Shown in pieces: positions 41,027-50,860 of a DNA stretch of 64,000 nt. How positions within the stretch are numbered: the stretch's first letter is position 1; each line of letters opens with the position of its first letter. A model generated the notes under the pieces. That model saw only the letters and a program-made list of their open reading frames with translations. It was not told the origin of the DNA and did no database searches. The position numbers and the translations under genes were made by a program. The stretch is taken from assembly GCA_032716605.1 (NCBI GenBank), contig CM064506.1, forward strand, positions 1,650,493 to 1,714,492, in the 5' to 3' direction. This DNA is from Paralithodes platypus (Eukaryota; Arthropoda; Malacostraca; Decapoda; Lithodidae).

Positions 41027-41258
41027 ATCACTTGCGAGCTTCAGGCTGCTATACAGTATATGGAAGTTGGAGCCGTAAACATCAACATAGAATGGCAATG
41101 CAATAATAATGTAGGTTTCTGAGGGATATAAAGTAGGTTGAATTAGGGTTTATGTATTTATAGATGCACCACAAGCATATTTTAGCTAGAAAATCTGCTA
41201 AATATCGATGTTTATGGCTCCACCGTCCTTACAGCTTGGAACTCGCAAGTGGTCAAAA
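41026..41258. mobile_element. MITE-Q copy 3
   Basis: TCACTTGCGAGCTTCAG at the left faces TTGGAACTCGCAAGTGGTC at the right. The body TGGAAGTTGGAGCCGTAAAC, ATAATGTAGGTTTCTGAGGG and GGTTTATGTATTTATA matches the copy at 13719. It abuts the right end of a TTAA-2 copy. Confidence 0.75.
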
Positions 41259-41277
41259 TTGTATGTATGTATAATTG

Positions 41278-41545
41278 TATATACTCATGCTCATACCCCA
41301 TAGCTGGGGTGGCCGACTCAAGACAGAGCCCGAACAGAAACAAAATTTAAAGTTCCAATTCTTAGGGTCCGGGACCAGTTTTGCATTCCCTCGCCCCTTA
41401 CTCTGTCTTATCTAGTACAGTAGGTGAAATTTACAAGAGGAGGAGGATTCCTAGCCTCCTGCCCCCCCAGAAGGAAAAGTAGGGCAGTAAAAGAGACCGA
41501 CAGGAATGGGGCTAAGGTTGGGTAGAGGATGCCAAACCTAAATGG
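41278..41545. repeat. Dispersed repeat D, copy 2
   Basis: It has the same order of blocks as 34650-34945: CATACCCCATAGCTGGGGTG, GGCCGACTCAAGACAGAGCC, GAGGAGGATTCCTAGCCTCC and GTTGGGTAGAGGATGCCA. Confidence 0.75.
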
Positions 41546-41746
41546 ATAGGCCACTAATATTTGTTGTACCGCTAATGTTTTGTTCTCGTGTTTGTGTTAT
41601 CTTCAGTTAGCATGCATTTTATATTATGTGTCCAAATTAGTCCTGCTATGCTAATTGAGAGACTGTAGATATAAGTTAATTCATTCTAAATCTGTCCCAA
41701 GTGACTACTGTAAACTAACATATACAATCTTACAGTATCATACAGT

Positions 41747-41900
41747 AGATTCTCTGGAAAAAAGGCAAACTAGGGCTGTGTATCCAGCTCAGTACCAGTA
41801 GGCCTACTTGCACTACTGCGGTTGTTCACGGGGTTGGCAGCGGCGGCAGCAGACGCAACATTTTTACTAGGCCCTATTCTGTATTTTCTCTTTGTAATCT
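41747..41900 (-). mobile_element. CR1-like LINE 3' fragment
   Basis: It matches 21072-21215 over its length (CAGTAGATTCTCTGG, GGCAAACTAGG, CTGTGTATCCAGCTCAGT, GCAGACGCAACATTTTTACT). It carries the last codons and 3' region of the same LINE, with small insertions (GGCCTA). Confidence 0.75.
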
Positions 41901-42291
41901 AACGCTTGTATTCTTTAAAAAAATACAAGCTAAAGTATCCAAAATGTGTGACATGGAGGCGGCTGTAACAGGTATGATACAGCCTCACAACAAACTAAAA
42001 GCATGTGGAGAGGTTGGTGTCAGGAATAATAATAATAATAAAACATAATAATAATAATAATAATATGGTCTTTTATTTCTCAAAAGCCCCAGTTCTTACA
42101 GAGGAATTCATTAGCGCTGGAAAAGCATCACATCACAATTAAGGAATTGTGGCGTTCGTATAAAGTATGAGCAACTAAAGAAATGGCAGCTAAATTATAA
42201 TGTAAAACTTGCAAAATAAATCCTGTAATAATTTGTCACCGTACCACTTGCAAGATCATAATTTTGAGGGGAAAATGTCTTAAGTTGTCCC

Positions 42292-42400
42292 TTAACCTCT
42301 CCGCTGCGCAGCCCCTATAGTATACAGGCATCCCTGTGCGGAGGTATGACGATTTGGGCGCCCCTTGCAAATATCGATATCAACGTGTGGGGAATGTTCG
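42292..42400. mobile_element. TTAA-4-related end
   Basis: TTAACCTCTCCGCTGCGCAG, then CCCTGTGCGGAGGTATGACG, matches the TTAACCTCTCGGCTGCGCA end of the copy at 18544. The rest of the element is not recognisable. Confidence 0.5.
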
Positions 42401-42599
42401 CACGCATCGAGCCATATATATTTGACCCCACAAAAAATGTCTGGGGGGGTGGGGGGGGGCGGTCCGTAGTTGAAAAAAGTGGAGCGAATGGCATCGCGCG
42501 GCAAGATTTCCCGGGTGAATATTCACGCGCCCAGGGGGTAGGAGGGGAGGGTGGGTTATGGCGTAATTCCGCGTATTTATCTTATTTTGAGAACTGTTA

Positions 42600-43140
42600 T
42601 GCTATGTAGAGTATGTGTACATATGTGTACGTATGGAGGCCACCCATATACCAAGGAATATGCCGCATATAGACCAAATATGCGACATATAAGCGAATTC
42701 TGAATGAGTTTAAAGGCGGGAACACAGGTAGAGAGTTTAGGCGGGAAGGTATGAAGAGTACAGGGTGTGCTGGCTGAAATATCACGTACTGTATATATAT
42801 CGTATTTTCAGCACTCTCATGCTATATAAAGTACGTGTACGTATGTAGGCCACCCATATACCAAGGAATATGCCGCATATAGACCAAATATGCGACATAT
42901 AAGCGAATTCTGAATGAGTTTAAAGGCGGGAACACAGGTAGAGAGTTTAGGCGGGAAGGTATGAAGAGTACAGGGTGTGCTGGCTGAAATATCACGTACT
43001 GTATATATATCGTATTTTCAGCACTCTCATGCTATATAAAGTACGTGTACGTATGTAGGCCACCCATATACCAAGGAATATGCCGCATATAGACCAAATA
43101 TGCGACATATAAGCGAATTATGAGAGAGTTTACAGGCGGG
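42600..43140. repeat. 210-bp satellite, 2.5 units
   Basis: CACCCATATACCAAGGAATA starts at 42641, 42851 and 43061, a period of exactly 210 bp. Units include GCCGCATATAGACCAAATAT, GGCGGGAACACAGGTAGAGA and CACGTACTGTATATATATCG. Units 1 and 2 are almost identical; unit 3 breaks at about 43140. Confidence 0.93.
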
Positions 43141-43557
43141 AACGGAGGTTATGGGAGAGGTGTGGTTGGTGGGTGGACCGTGGAAGGGAGGGAAGTTGTG
43201 TCTGAGTCGCTGGCAAGCCAAGGTCAGCCAGCTGTATGTGCAATTATTGTTGTCCCTGTCGCCGTTGTCGCCTTGCCCTTCGTCCCTTTCTTCCCTTTGG
43301 CAGGGCCAGGGCCAGGGGCAGGGGCAGAAGGGGCAGAAGGGCCGGCAGGGCCAGCAGAGGTCCTGGATGGCAATATTATGGTGGTCCCTGTCGCCTTTGT
43401 CACCTTGCCCTTCGTCCCTTTCTTCCCTTTGGCAGGGGCAGGGGCGGCTGGTGGTAGTGGCAGAGGTAAAACAAAATTTTACCCATGCCCTTCCCTGTCT
43501 TCCCAGTGTCCCCCGCAGGTCCTGCAGCCCAAGGGCGGCCTCCTGCGTCGGTGGTAG
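43120..43557 (+). other. GC-rich open stretch with internal duplication
   Basis: An open frame of 145 codons has valine/alanine- and glycine-rich content. A block with CCTTGCCCTTCGTCCCTTTC and TTCCCTTTGGCAGGG is present twice (about 43255 and 43385). Frames on both strands are open over the same stretch, which points to a minisatellite-like GC-rich repeat and not a gene. It has no recognisable domain. Confidence 0.35.
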
Positions 43558-43569
43558 TGGTGGCAGTGG

Positions 43570-43970
43570 TGAGAGATACATCATCATCTACATCTGGAAG
43601 ATCTTTGAAAAAAAGGTACCAAATCCAAACATCCAATTCAAGTGACTCATCACCAAAGGCGAGGGAGGCTGTGCTATTTGAGGACTACGCCGGGATCAAC
43701 ACAAAAAATCAAATCCCTGATCCATCACAGCTTTGCATACAATGGAACCAGAGTGTTCAACTGTATACCAGCCCCTCTCAGGAACATGACCGGGGTGTCT
43801 CACGACACCTTCAAAAAACATTTGGACATGTGGTTGGCCAAAATACCGCACCGGCCACCAACACCAGGATACCCCAGCGCCAACTCCAACCGACTTCTGG
43901 ACTGGAGCGTGGAAGAAAGGGAGCTGCCTGGTCGCAGTGGAGCCCCAGCTCAACTGTGTCGTTAACGGAC
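43570..43970 (+). pseudogene. LINE C-terminus (KIPxxPPTPGYPS type)
   Basis: YIIIYIWKIFEKKVPNPNI reads first. After a frame change at about 43642 it continues RRGRLCYLRTTPGSTQKIKS, FAYNGTRVFNCIPAPLRNMT and FKKHLDMWLAKIPHRPPTPG, to a stop at 43963. (I)YxWKIxE..VPNP..., FN.LP and FK..LD.(W/F)L..(I/L)P form the C-terminal tail of CR1-like LINEs. Confidence 0.78.
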
Positions 43971-43984
43971 GGAATACTACAAAG

Positions 43985-44225
43985 TGTAACAAAGTGTAAG
44001 TGTATGACCTGTTCACTATGTCACCCCACCAAGGAGTAAGAGGTCATAAATACAAGATATTTGTTCCCCACACAGAAACCGAAGCAAACATTTTTTTTTC
44101 TCCTGTCGTATAACCCATCAGTGGAACTCCCTACCAGCTGAAATAGTAGATTCCCCCTCCCTTGCTCAATTCAAATCTAAATTGACCCAACACCTCCACA
44201 ACTCACTCTTCAACCCATAAAATCC
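43985..44225 (+). pseudogene. Second LINE C-terminus, directly adjoining
   Basis: In one frame FTMSPHQGVRGHKYKIFVPH reads. Then, shifted, ITHQWNSLPAEIVDSPSLAQ and FKSKLTQHLHNSLFNP end in a stop. It is a different LINE from the one before it, of the RTxxxHKYKxxxPxxxxxxRxxFFSxRxxxxWNSLP class. Confidence 0.7.
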
Positions 44226-44687
44226 TCCTTCCCATTTTTTAGCAACATCTCAACCCCTGATAAACTACCCCATCATATTATTGGTCCGACACACACTACC
44301 AGTCACCCCATTGTCAAGCATCTCCAGTACATTCAAATGATGTATCTGACTGGCGTGTCATGCTATCTCCTGGGCTGCCTGATCCTTGGCCTGTCATGTG
44401 CTACCGATTGGTGGCACTACCAGGTGAGATTAGCCTAGGCAAATACAAATAGGCCTATTGAAGTTTGAAGTACAGTATTTAGTCTTTGACTAGTAACTAA
44501 TCCCGTTTCAATAATTATCAAAATAATTATCTAGGCTTTGAAAGCATGTTAGGCTAGCCTAGCAGCCTGTTTAAGGGGTCAAGATTATTGTCAAGTTCGT
44601 TGGCACTACCTATAGTTGAAAGGATCAAATAGCAAATTGCTGGAAGACATTGCCCAAAACTGCGGGAAATGTGATAGTGAAACCGTT

Positions 44688-44840
44688 CTCTCTCTCTCTC
44701 TCTCTCTCCCCCCCCTCCTTCCTTCCTTCCCTCTCCCTCCCCCCTCCCCCCTCCTTCCTTCCCTCCCCCTCCCCCTCCACCCGCTCTCCTTCCCGCCCGC
44801 CCTCCGCCCCCTCTCCCTCCCTCCCCTCCCTCTGTATTTA
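44688..44840. repeat. Polypyrimidine tract (CT / CCCTCC)
   Basis: (CT)n passes into CCTTCC and CCCTCC repeats over about 150 bp with strand asymmetry. Serine/proline or glycine/arginine readings here are artefacts. Confidence 0.93.
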
Positions 44841-44892
44841 TACGAACTTAATAAAATAATCAAATCAAACCAAATCCCCTCCCCCACCCTCT

Positions 44893-45190
44893 GTTGAGAG
44901 CTCTTGATCTCTTCCCGTTGGAGACCCGCAGACTACGAGGTCAGCTCATTGAAGTTTTTAAAATACTTAATGGGTTTGGCAATGTGGATTGTAGCAAAAT
45001 GTTTAGCTTCTATGAATACAACACGCAACCATGGCTGGAAATTAGAATTGAAAAGGTTCAGCACTAGTATCTGTGGAAACTTGTTCACATATAAGATCTG
45101 TTCTACCTGGAACAAACTTCCCTCCGAAGTTGTAAATAGATTTTCAGTAGAGCAGTTCAAGAAGAGACATACATACATGCATACATAAAA
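44893..45190 (+). pseudogene. CR1-like LINE C-terminal fragment, frameshifted
   Basis: LDLFPLETRRLRGQLIEVFK, then ILNGFGNVDCSKMF, reads in one frame. After a shift near 45030 it continues TRNHGWKLELKRF, TYKICSTWNKLPSEVVNRFS and VEQFKKR. It is the same module as 2845-3232 and 21098-21706. Confidence 0.78.
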
Positions 45191-45530
45191 TTTTAAGACT
45201 GAGTGTTCCACACATAAGTGCAGTTTCAGTCTCTTGTCCTAATGGCGGCATTCCAGGCAACCCTGTTAAGGGCTGCTTCACTTGTCAAGTTCTTGGATTT
45301 GAGATCGGCGCGTATAGTCCGATCCCAAGTCTTCCTCGGTCCACCCCTTGGTGCAGCTCCCTCCACAATCACAGACCTGCATTTTTTCACCCAATTTTGT
45401 TCATCCATTCTCTCCACATGTCCATACCATCTCAGTCTACTTGTACGCATCACCTCGCTAATACTCTTTATACCTAAACGTCTCCTCAGCTCAACATTTG
45501 TTATTCTATCCTGTAGCCTGGCCCCACACA
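45187..45530 (-). pseudogene. RTE-like LINE 3' end
   Basis: On the - strand MCGARLQDRITNVELRRRLG, then RTSRLRWYGHVERMDEQNWV, KKCRSVIVEGAAPRG, KTWDRTIRADLKSKNLTSEA and ALNRVAWNAAI lead to a stop and an ATGTATG tail. It meets a short piece of the same LINE in the opposite orientation at 45531. Confidence 0.85.
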
Positions 45531-46290
45531 TGACAAGTGAAGCAGCTCTTAACCCGGGAACTGCGGGAAGACTCTTAAGAGTTCCCCCGGCGGACTGCGG
45601 GAAGACTCTTAAGAGTAAGGGAAAACAAAATCCATTTAAAACACCCCCCAAAAAAAATAAAAAAAAATATTGTTTTTATTTTTGTATTTGTTTATTTTTT
45701 TATTGCCCCTGGGCCATGCCAAATATCACTCCTCCACCTCCCCTCCTTCCCCACTTACCTCACCTCCTTCAGTTATCACCTATTTTCCCTGTTATTCCCT
45801 TATTCTGTGGTATATTTTCGTGCTAACATTAGCGAGTTGCAAGCAGGGCATTGTCATCACTGTGAGCAAGCGAGTGCAAGAGAGAGAGAGAGAGTATCGA
45901 TCGACAGTCTCTCTCCAGACGTGGGGAAAAGTGGCGGGAAAGGAGGTTGCCTCAGCCATACATTATGTAACTCCCGGCCTGTATCGCCGATTTTGACCAT
46001 CCAAACGCTGTTTCCACTTGTTTTATTGTTGTAACAGGTTAATACCTTTATAATCAACCTATAATAGGCGCATATGGATAAGTATTAATGCTATTTATGG
46101 TAAAATAACGATGTTAGTGATGGGAACAGCTCAAATACGTCAGCACAGGAGTGTGGTGTCTCATACCCCCCATGCACACTTCAGAGGTTAACAGGGTTGC
46201 CTGGAACGCCGCCATTAGGACAAGAGACTGAAACTGCACTTATGTGTGGAAGACTCAGTCTTAAAATTTTATGTATGTATGTATGTATGT
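45531..46290 (+). mobile_element. LINE 3' end in + orientation split by TTAA-4
   Basis: ACAAGTGAAGCAGCTCTTAA (45533-45552) continues at 46192 with CAGGGTTGCCTGGAACGCC and ends TTTTATGTATGTATGTATG. Joined, it reads LTSEAALNRVAWNAAIR, identical in kind to the - copy at 45245-45300. The gap is a TTAA-4 MITE at a TTAA. Confidence 0.85.
45549..46191. mobile_element. TTAA-4 MITE, single intact copy
   Basis: TTAACCCGGGAACTGCGGGA opens and CACTTCAGAGGTTAA closes, 643 bp. Near the left it carries two copies of GACTCTTAAGAGT. The middle has TTATCACCTATTTTCCCTGT, GTGCTAACATTAGCGAGTTG and AGAGAGAGAGAGTATCGATC. The host LINE sequence proves the TTAA duplication. Confidence 0.9.
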
Positions 46291-46451
46291 ACCTGAATTC
46301 ATCTATCATCGGTCTGGTTTCCGATACCAGTGCAAAATATTCCAGAAATGTTGCCAGAAACATTTTGATCATCGAATGTTGACTATAAAAACTCTGGTGT
46401 GATACCGGGTTTAGGCATCATGTGGCAGAGGTTGGGCGATTCTTGTTCTCA

Positions 46452-46562
46452 AACTGTCTTGATGGTGTAATGGTTAGCGTGCTTCAGATCTGTATGTGGT
46501 AGCCCAGGTTCGAATCCCGGTAGGATCACATACTTTCATAAATTTCATTGGAAGGTGTTGTG
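46452..46562 (+). mobile_element. tRNA-derived SINE
   Basis: TGATGGTGTAATGGTTAGCG (A-box region) and CCCAGGTTCGAATCCCGG (B-box) are followed by ACATACTTTCATAAATTTCA. It is the same family as 14078-14205. Confidence 0.7.
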
Positions 46563-46644
46563 TGTTGGGAGTGAAATTAATATATTTGATGCATAGGTTA
46601 GTTGGCTTGACGTAATAGCATTCATACAGGGACGAGGCTACTCA

Positions 46645-46857
46645 TTAACCCCTTCATTACCGAACATGACTTTTTCTATTATTTGAAACAAAATTAGAGG
46701 CTTGAATATAGCTAAGAAAGGATCTGTGGTAGTTAAAAGTGTGGCTCGAGATACTTTGAAGCCTTTTAATTGCTTCATGTCCTTCCTAAGCTAAATAAAA
46801 CCATCTAATCATAGCCAAAACACAATGGAAAAGACGGTTCGGTTATGAAGGGGTTAA
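46645..46857. mobile_element. TTAA-2 MITE, diverged copy
   Basis: TTAACCCCTTCATTACCGAA opens and TCGGTTATGAAGGGGTTAA closes. GGATCTGTGGTAGTTAAAAG and GAAGCCTTTTAATTGCTTC are family motifs. Confidence 0.75.
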
Positions 46858-47275
46858 AAGGGAGGTTTGTCTTTTCTGGCTCCCTTTCTCCCTCATGTTT
46901 AGCCCCATTAGTTTTGAGACTTTAAGATGTTCGGCCCATTAGTTTGGTGATTTTAAGGCCTTTCGCCCCATTTCTTTGTCAATATCAAGACATTTCGTGA
47001 AATTTAGGTGCGGAGGTTAGCCGATTCTTGTTCAGAGGTAATTTAACTACGAAATAAACGGCGATTAGCCCCATTAATTGTGAGATTTGAAGAGGTTCGC
47101 CCCATTAGTTTTTCGGTTTTAAAGACATTTCGTGCCATTTAGATATCGATGTTTTCCTGGCGAGCGATAGCTATCCTGCAATTTAACAGGAGCTAGGATT
47201 TTGCCGGTGCATTTTTCTACCTAAAAAATGCACAAATTGATCTCGAAGTCTTGTGGGTTGGCCTTAAGTGGGTAG
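46858..47275. mobile_element. TTAA-1-related repeat with internal duplication
   Basis: CTCCCTTTCTCCCTCATGTT, TAGCCCCATTAGTTTTGAG, TTTCGTG.AATTTAGGTG and CCTGGCGAGCGATAGC are TTAA-1 phrases. The GCCCCATTA..TTTAAGA unit occurs five times. The end near 47275 is unclear; a short inverted piece (CATTTTTCGGTAGAAAAATG) lies at 47415. Confidence 0.6.
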
Positions 47276-47435
47276 TGTTTGTTGGTCTATTATGTCATCT
47301 ATTACGTCTATCTATTATGTATTATGTCTAGCTATGTATATTTATTAGTTTCCTCGCTAGACCTTTATCAAACTTAAAAAATAAAAAAAATAAAATCCAA
47401 GTTTAATTTGTTCATTTTTCGGTAGAAAAATGTGC

Positions 47436-47652
47436 CGACTGTGTACCGGCGACGTGTTTTTATATTTTATTCTTGCTATATTTAGACGATTTTGTGCAGC
47501 TTAGAAGGATCTGAGGTAGAAAAAAAAAAAAAACGTTAAATAAGGTAGTTGGAAGCCTGTTAATTGCAGGAGGCCCTTTTTAAACTGAATACAATCGTCA
47601 AATAGTAACCAGAATAAAAATAAAAAAACGTCGCCGGTACAGAAGGGGTTAA
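47436..47652. mobile_element. TTAA-2 MITE
   Basis: GTGTACCGGCGACGTGTTTT at the left and ACGTCGCCGGTACAGAAGG plus GGTTAA at the right. The body has ACGATTTTGTGCAGCTTAGA and a 14-A run. The left TTAA has been lost. Confidence 0.75.
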
Positions 47653-47825
47653 ACCTTCCCGTACCGGAACACTGGTTTTAATAAGGGTTAAGGCCCCATT
47701 AATTACTCTTTTCATTCATCTATCCATAGCCTATGATAGTGCAGTTGGAATTGTGTACATGCTTAGATTGATATGCAGGATTCGAAACTGCATAATAAAT
47801 CGTAAGCTTGTCCACCATGCTTTAA

Positions 47826-47960
47826 CTGTCTTCGTAGCGCAATGGATAAATGCACTGAATTTCGGTGTGAGCATCCTAGGTTCGAATCCCTGGACTGTCA
47901 CATGCATTTGTTGATTTCATTAATTGAGTTTAGGAATAAAGTCGGTTGGTGGAGGTAACA
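47826..47960 (+). mobile_element. tRNA-derived SINE (TAATGCATAAATGCG type)
   Basis: TCGTAGCGCAATGGATAAAT (A-box region) and CCTAGGTTCGAATCCCTGG (B-box), then CACATGCATTTGTTGATTTC and GGAATAAAGTCGGTTGGTGG. Of the four copies of this type it has the least damaged tRNA-like head. Confidence 0.75.
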
Positions 47961-48005
47961 TAATAATATTCTGGCTAATGTTAGACGATTTTATTCAGCT
48001 GTGTA

Positions 48006-48442
48006 ATAACCCCTTCTGTACCGGTGACGTGTTTTGAATTTTATTCTAGCTATATTTAGACGATTTTATGCAGCTTAAGAAGGATCTGCTGTAGTAAAAA
48101 GGGTTAAGTGATAAGTTCGAAGCCTTTTAATTGACCACTTGCGAGTTTTGGTCTATAAGGAAGTTGGAGCCGTGGCCGTCAATATTTAGCAGAGTTATCA
48201 GCTAAAATACGGTCATAATACATATATAAATACATAAAACCAACTATATCATACTTTTTATCCATCAGAAACCCACATTATGATTGTATTTATCTTTGAT
48301 ATCGATGTTCACGGCTCCAACTTCCTTATAGCCTGAAACTCGCAAGGGTTCAATTGCTGGAGGCCCTTTTTGAAGTAAATAAGATCTTCTAATAGTAGCC
48401 AGAATAAAGTTAAAAGGACGGCACCGGTACAGAAGGGGTTAA
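48006..48442. mobile_element. TTAA-2 MITE with MITE-Q inside
   Basis: ATAACCCCTTCTGTACCGGT opens and GGCACCGGTACAGAAGGGG then TTAA (48439-48442) closes. The centre is split after TTTTAATTG (48133) and resumes CAATTGCTGGAGGCCC (48351), exactly as in the copy at 12403-14027. Confidence 0.85.
48134..48351. mobile_element. MITE-Q copy 2
   Basis: ACCACTTGCGAGTTTTGGTC at the left faces GCCTGAAACTCGCAAGGGT at the right, and AAGGAAGTTGGAGCCG faces CGGCTCCAACTTCCTTA. The middle (AATACATAAAACC) differs in orientation from copies 1 and 3, so the element is inverted relative to them. Confidence 0.82.
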
Positions 48443-48650
48443 CCCCTTCTGTACCGGTAACGCCTTCCAAGTTATATTCGCTATATTTAGACGATTTTGT
48501 GCTGCTTAAGAAGGATCTGTGGTAGTTATATGGGGTTAAGTGAGATAGTTCGAAGCCTGTTGAGTGCTGGAGGGCCATTTTAAACAATAAAATCGTCAAA
48601 TAGTAGCCATCATAAAATTCAAAGGACGGCACCGGTACTGAATTGGTTAA
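48439..48650. mobile_element. TTAA-2 MITE, second of a head-to-tail array
   Basis: TTAACCCCTTCTGTACCGGT opens and GGCACCGGTACTGAATTGG with TTAA closes. It shares its left TTAA with the previous copy and its right TTAA with the next. Confidence 0.85.
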
Positions 48651-48851
48651 CCCCTTCTGTACCGGCGACGACTTTATTACTTTATTCTTTAGACGATTCT
48701 ATTCAGTTTAAAAAGGCCCTCCAACAATTAACAGGCTTCGAACTATCTCTTGACCCTTTTTACTACCACAGATCCTTCTTTAACCGCACAAAATCGTCTA
48801 AATATAGCTAGATTAAAATGAAAAAGACGTCGCCGGTACAGAAGGGGTTAA
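48647..48851. mobile_element. TTAA-2 MITE, third of the array, inverted
   Basis: TTAACCCCTTCTGTACCGGC opens and GACGTCGCCGGTACAGAAGG plus GGTTAA closes. The body reads in the opposite direction (GGCCCTCCAACAATTAACAG, ACCACAGATCCTTCTTTAA). A decayed further piece follows at about 48880-48965. Confidence 0.87.
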
Positions 48852-48965
48852 TGGCATATAAACTATCACAACTATATAGCTTTCTGACGCCCACACAACC
48901 TTCCTAAGCTGCATAAAATCATCTAACCGTGACTAAAACCAAATAAAAGAGACGTCAAATTGGTT

Positions 48966-49184
48966 CGTAGCCGGTATCACACGAGAGCTTTTATGGTCAA
49001 CATTCGATAATCAAAATTTTTCTGGCAACATTTCTGGAATATTTTGCACTGGAATCTGAAAGTAGTGATGGTAGATGAATTTAGGTAACCGAAATATTGA
49101 AAATGTTGACCTCATAAGCTGCCAGACCAGTGTTGAGGATAAATATTGATGGAATATGCGCTCGTGTGATACCAGATTTAGATG
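48966..49184. mobile_element. MITE-O copy 2
   Basis: GCCGGTATCACACGAGAGC at the left faces GCGCTCGTGTGATACCAG at the right. The body includes CAACATTTCTGGAATATTTT and a CTGGAATCTGAAAG motif similar to copy 1. Confidence 0.72.
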
Positions 49185-49421
49185 TGGGAGGTAGGGGGGA
49201 CGGAGTACTTAGGGGGGAGGAAGGTAGGGAGGGGGGAGGACTGAACAGTGATCGCGTGCCCATATAAGGTGAGGATGGGACGGAGGGAGTGAAGTTATTG
49301 GGGGGGGGGGGGGGATTCCGAACCAGAGAGTGTGTACTCTATGATGGCAATACCGGCACAGGTAGTCCTTTCTCTGGTTGGACGTCGTGGCGAGCTAAGG
49401 TATGTGTGTAACTAACGTATT

Positions 49422-50620
49422 TGGCCATCTTTTATCGCTCTATATCTTGACTATCCCAGCACTTAACATTCATCAACCTGCTCCAGTAGTCAGCTAAGTC
49501 TATATATATTAATTGGTGGCCATTAAAATATATATAGACTACATAGGTGAGACTACAATGCTTCCCCTCTAGGCTAATTGCTTCGTTTCCTTTAGGGTCT
49601 TAAAACAATTTATCCACTATACGATCCTAAAGTCTTGATTATACCTAAGCTGGATTACATTAATTAGTTTTTGAAAGGATTTGATTACTCTAGGAATTAT
49701 TGATAGTTCAGGAACAAATTGGTCTGGATTTGATTACTCGAGGAATTATTGATAGTTCAGAAAAAATTGGTCTAACAGTTGCATCGGCGAAAAACTGAAT
49801 ATCCTACAATAGCTTCACATTTTGAGCGAGCCTTTCTCACTGGCACAGTTTATTGTATTTATATATTTGTTTAGGCTATAGGATAGGCCTATGTATTTAA
49901 TTAGTTTATTATTTGTTTATATATTTTTTTATTTTTTCCCCGACTTTAAACAAGCAAGTGGTCAAATCCCGAAAATATTTGGCCGGATTCAATAATTTTG
50001 TATATGCACGAATGCCATGGTGTACATGTATAAATTTAATTAAAAAATATAGTATTCCATAAGTAGGCTATTATTAAATGCTATTTGACATTACTAAAGT
50101 AATATGAAGAACGGATCAAGAATTATTGCGCACGTCTAGTTTCATTTGTTTACCGAGTTGGTGTCCGAAGCAAGTTCCCTATAAAAGGCCTCGCTCCTTA
50201 CCAACAACACCAGCCGGGAAGACTACGTGGCCATCTTGTTTTATCGATCTACATCTTGACCATCAGAGCACCTATCATTCATCAACCGCTGTCAGCTAAG
50301 TCTATAAATATTAAGTGGTGGCAATTAAAAGGCGAGAAGATACAATACTTCCCCCTAGGCTAATTGGTTAGCTTCCTTTAGGGTCTTCAAACAATTTATC
50401 CACTATACGATCCTAAGCCTCGACAGAAGTCTTTATTATACCTAAGCTGGATGACTTTAATTAGTTCTTGAAAGGATTTAATTACTAGAGGGAATCATTG
50501 ATATTGAAAAAGGGCTTATTCAGACACAAAATTGGTCTCTGTTGCATCGGCGAAAAACTAGGAATATCCTCGCTTCACATTATGAGAGCCTTTCTCACTG
50601 CCACAGTTTATTGTATTTAT
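49422..50620. repeat. Two ~400-bp direct repeats, possible LTR remnants
   Basis: Block 1 (49422-49862) and block 2 (50229-50620) share TTTATCG.TCTA.ATCTTGAC, CAGCTAAGTCTATA, TTTAGGGTCTT, AACAATTTATCCACTATACG, ACCTAAGCTGGAT and GCATCGGCGAAAAACT. Before block 2 a CCCTATAAAAGGCC box (about 50178) resembles a core promoter. No gag, pol, primer-binding site or polypurine tract is visible in the 366 bp between them. Block 1 has a further 49-bp tandem duplication at 49678-49775. Confidence 0.6.
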
Positions 50621-50860
50621 TTGGTCAATATTTAAGAGTCTCGCCACAGCTTGGATATCATTTCTAATGGTAGTTTTGGGTTCCTATCATTCTATGCTTC
50701 ATTGCTAGCCTATAATATAGGCTAGGCTACTTTTTATCCACCGGATTCTTTTTATTTTGTTTTAAGCCTAGCATTAGGCTAGGCTAACCTAACCTAAATG
50801 TATTTGGGGGCTATTAGGTTAGGTTTTTTGGTTAGGTTAATGCTAAAAATATGTATAAAC
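50620..50860. mobile_element. FB-2 element, single arm plus centre
   Basis: GGTCAATATTTAAGAGTC, GGTAGTTTTGGGTTCCTATC and TTTTTATCCACCGGA are the FB-2 arm. They are followed by TTAGG palindromes around ATGTATTTGGGGGCT. It is the third copy in the window. Confidence 0.72.

Noticed and set aside
43120..43557. GC-rich 145-codon protein gene
   Set aside because: All frames are open on both strands, the content is simple (V/A/G/P), it contains an internal DNA duplication, and no splice or domain evidence exists; kept only as 'other'.
49422..50620. Complete LTR retrotransposon
   Set aside because: No gag, pol, primer-binding site or polypurine tract between the repeats.
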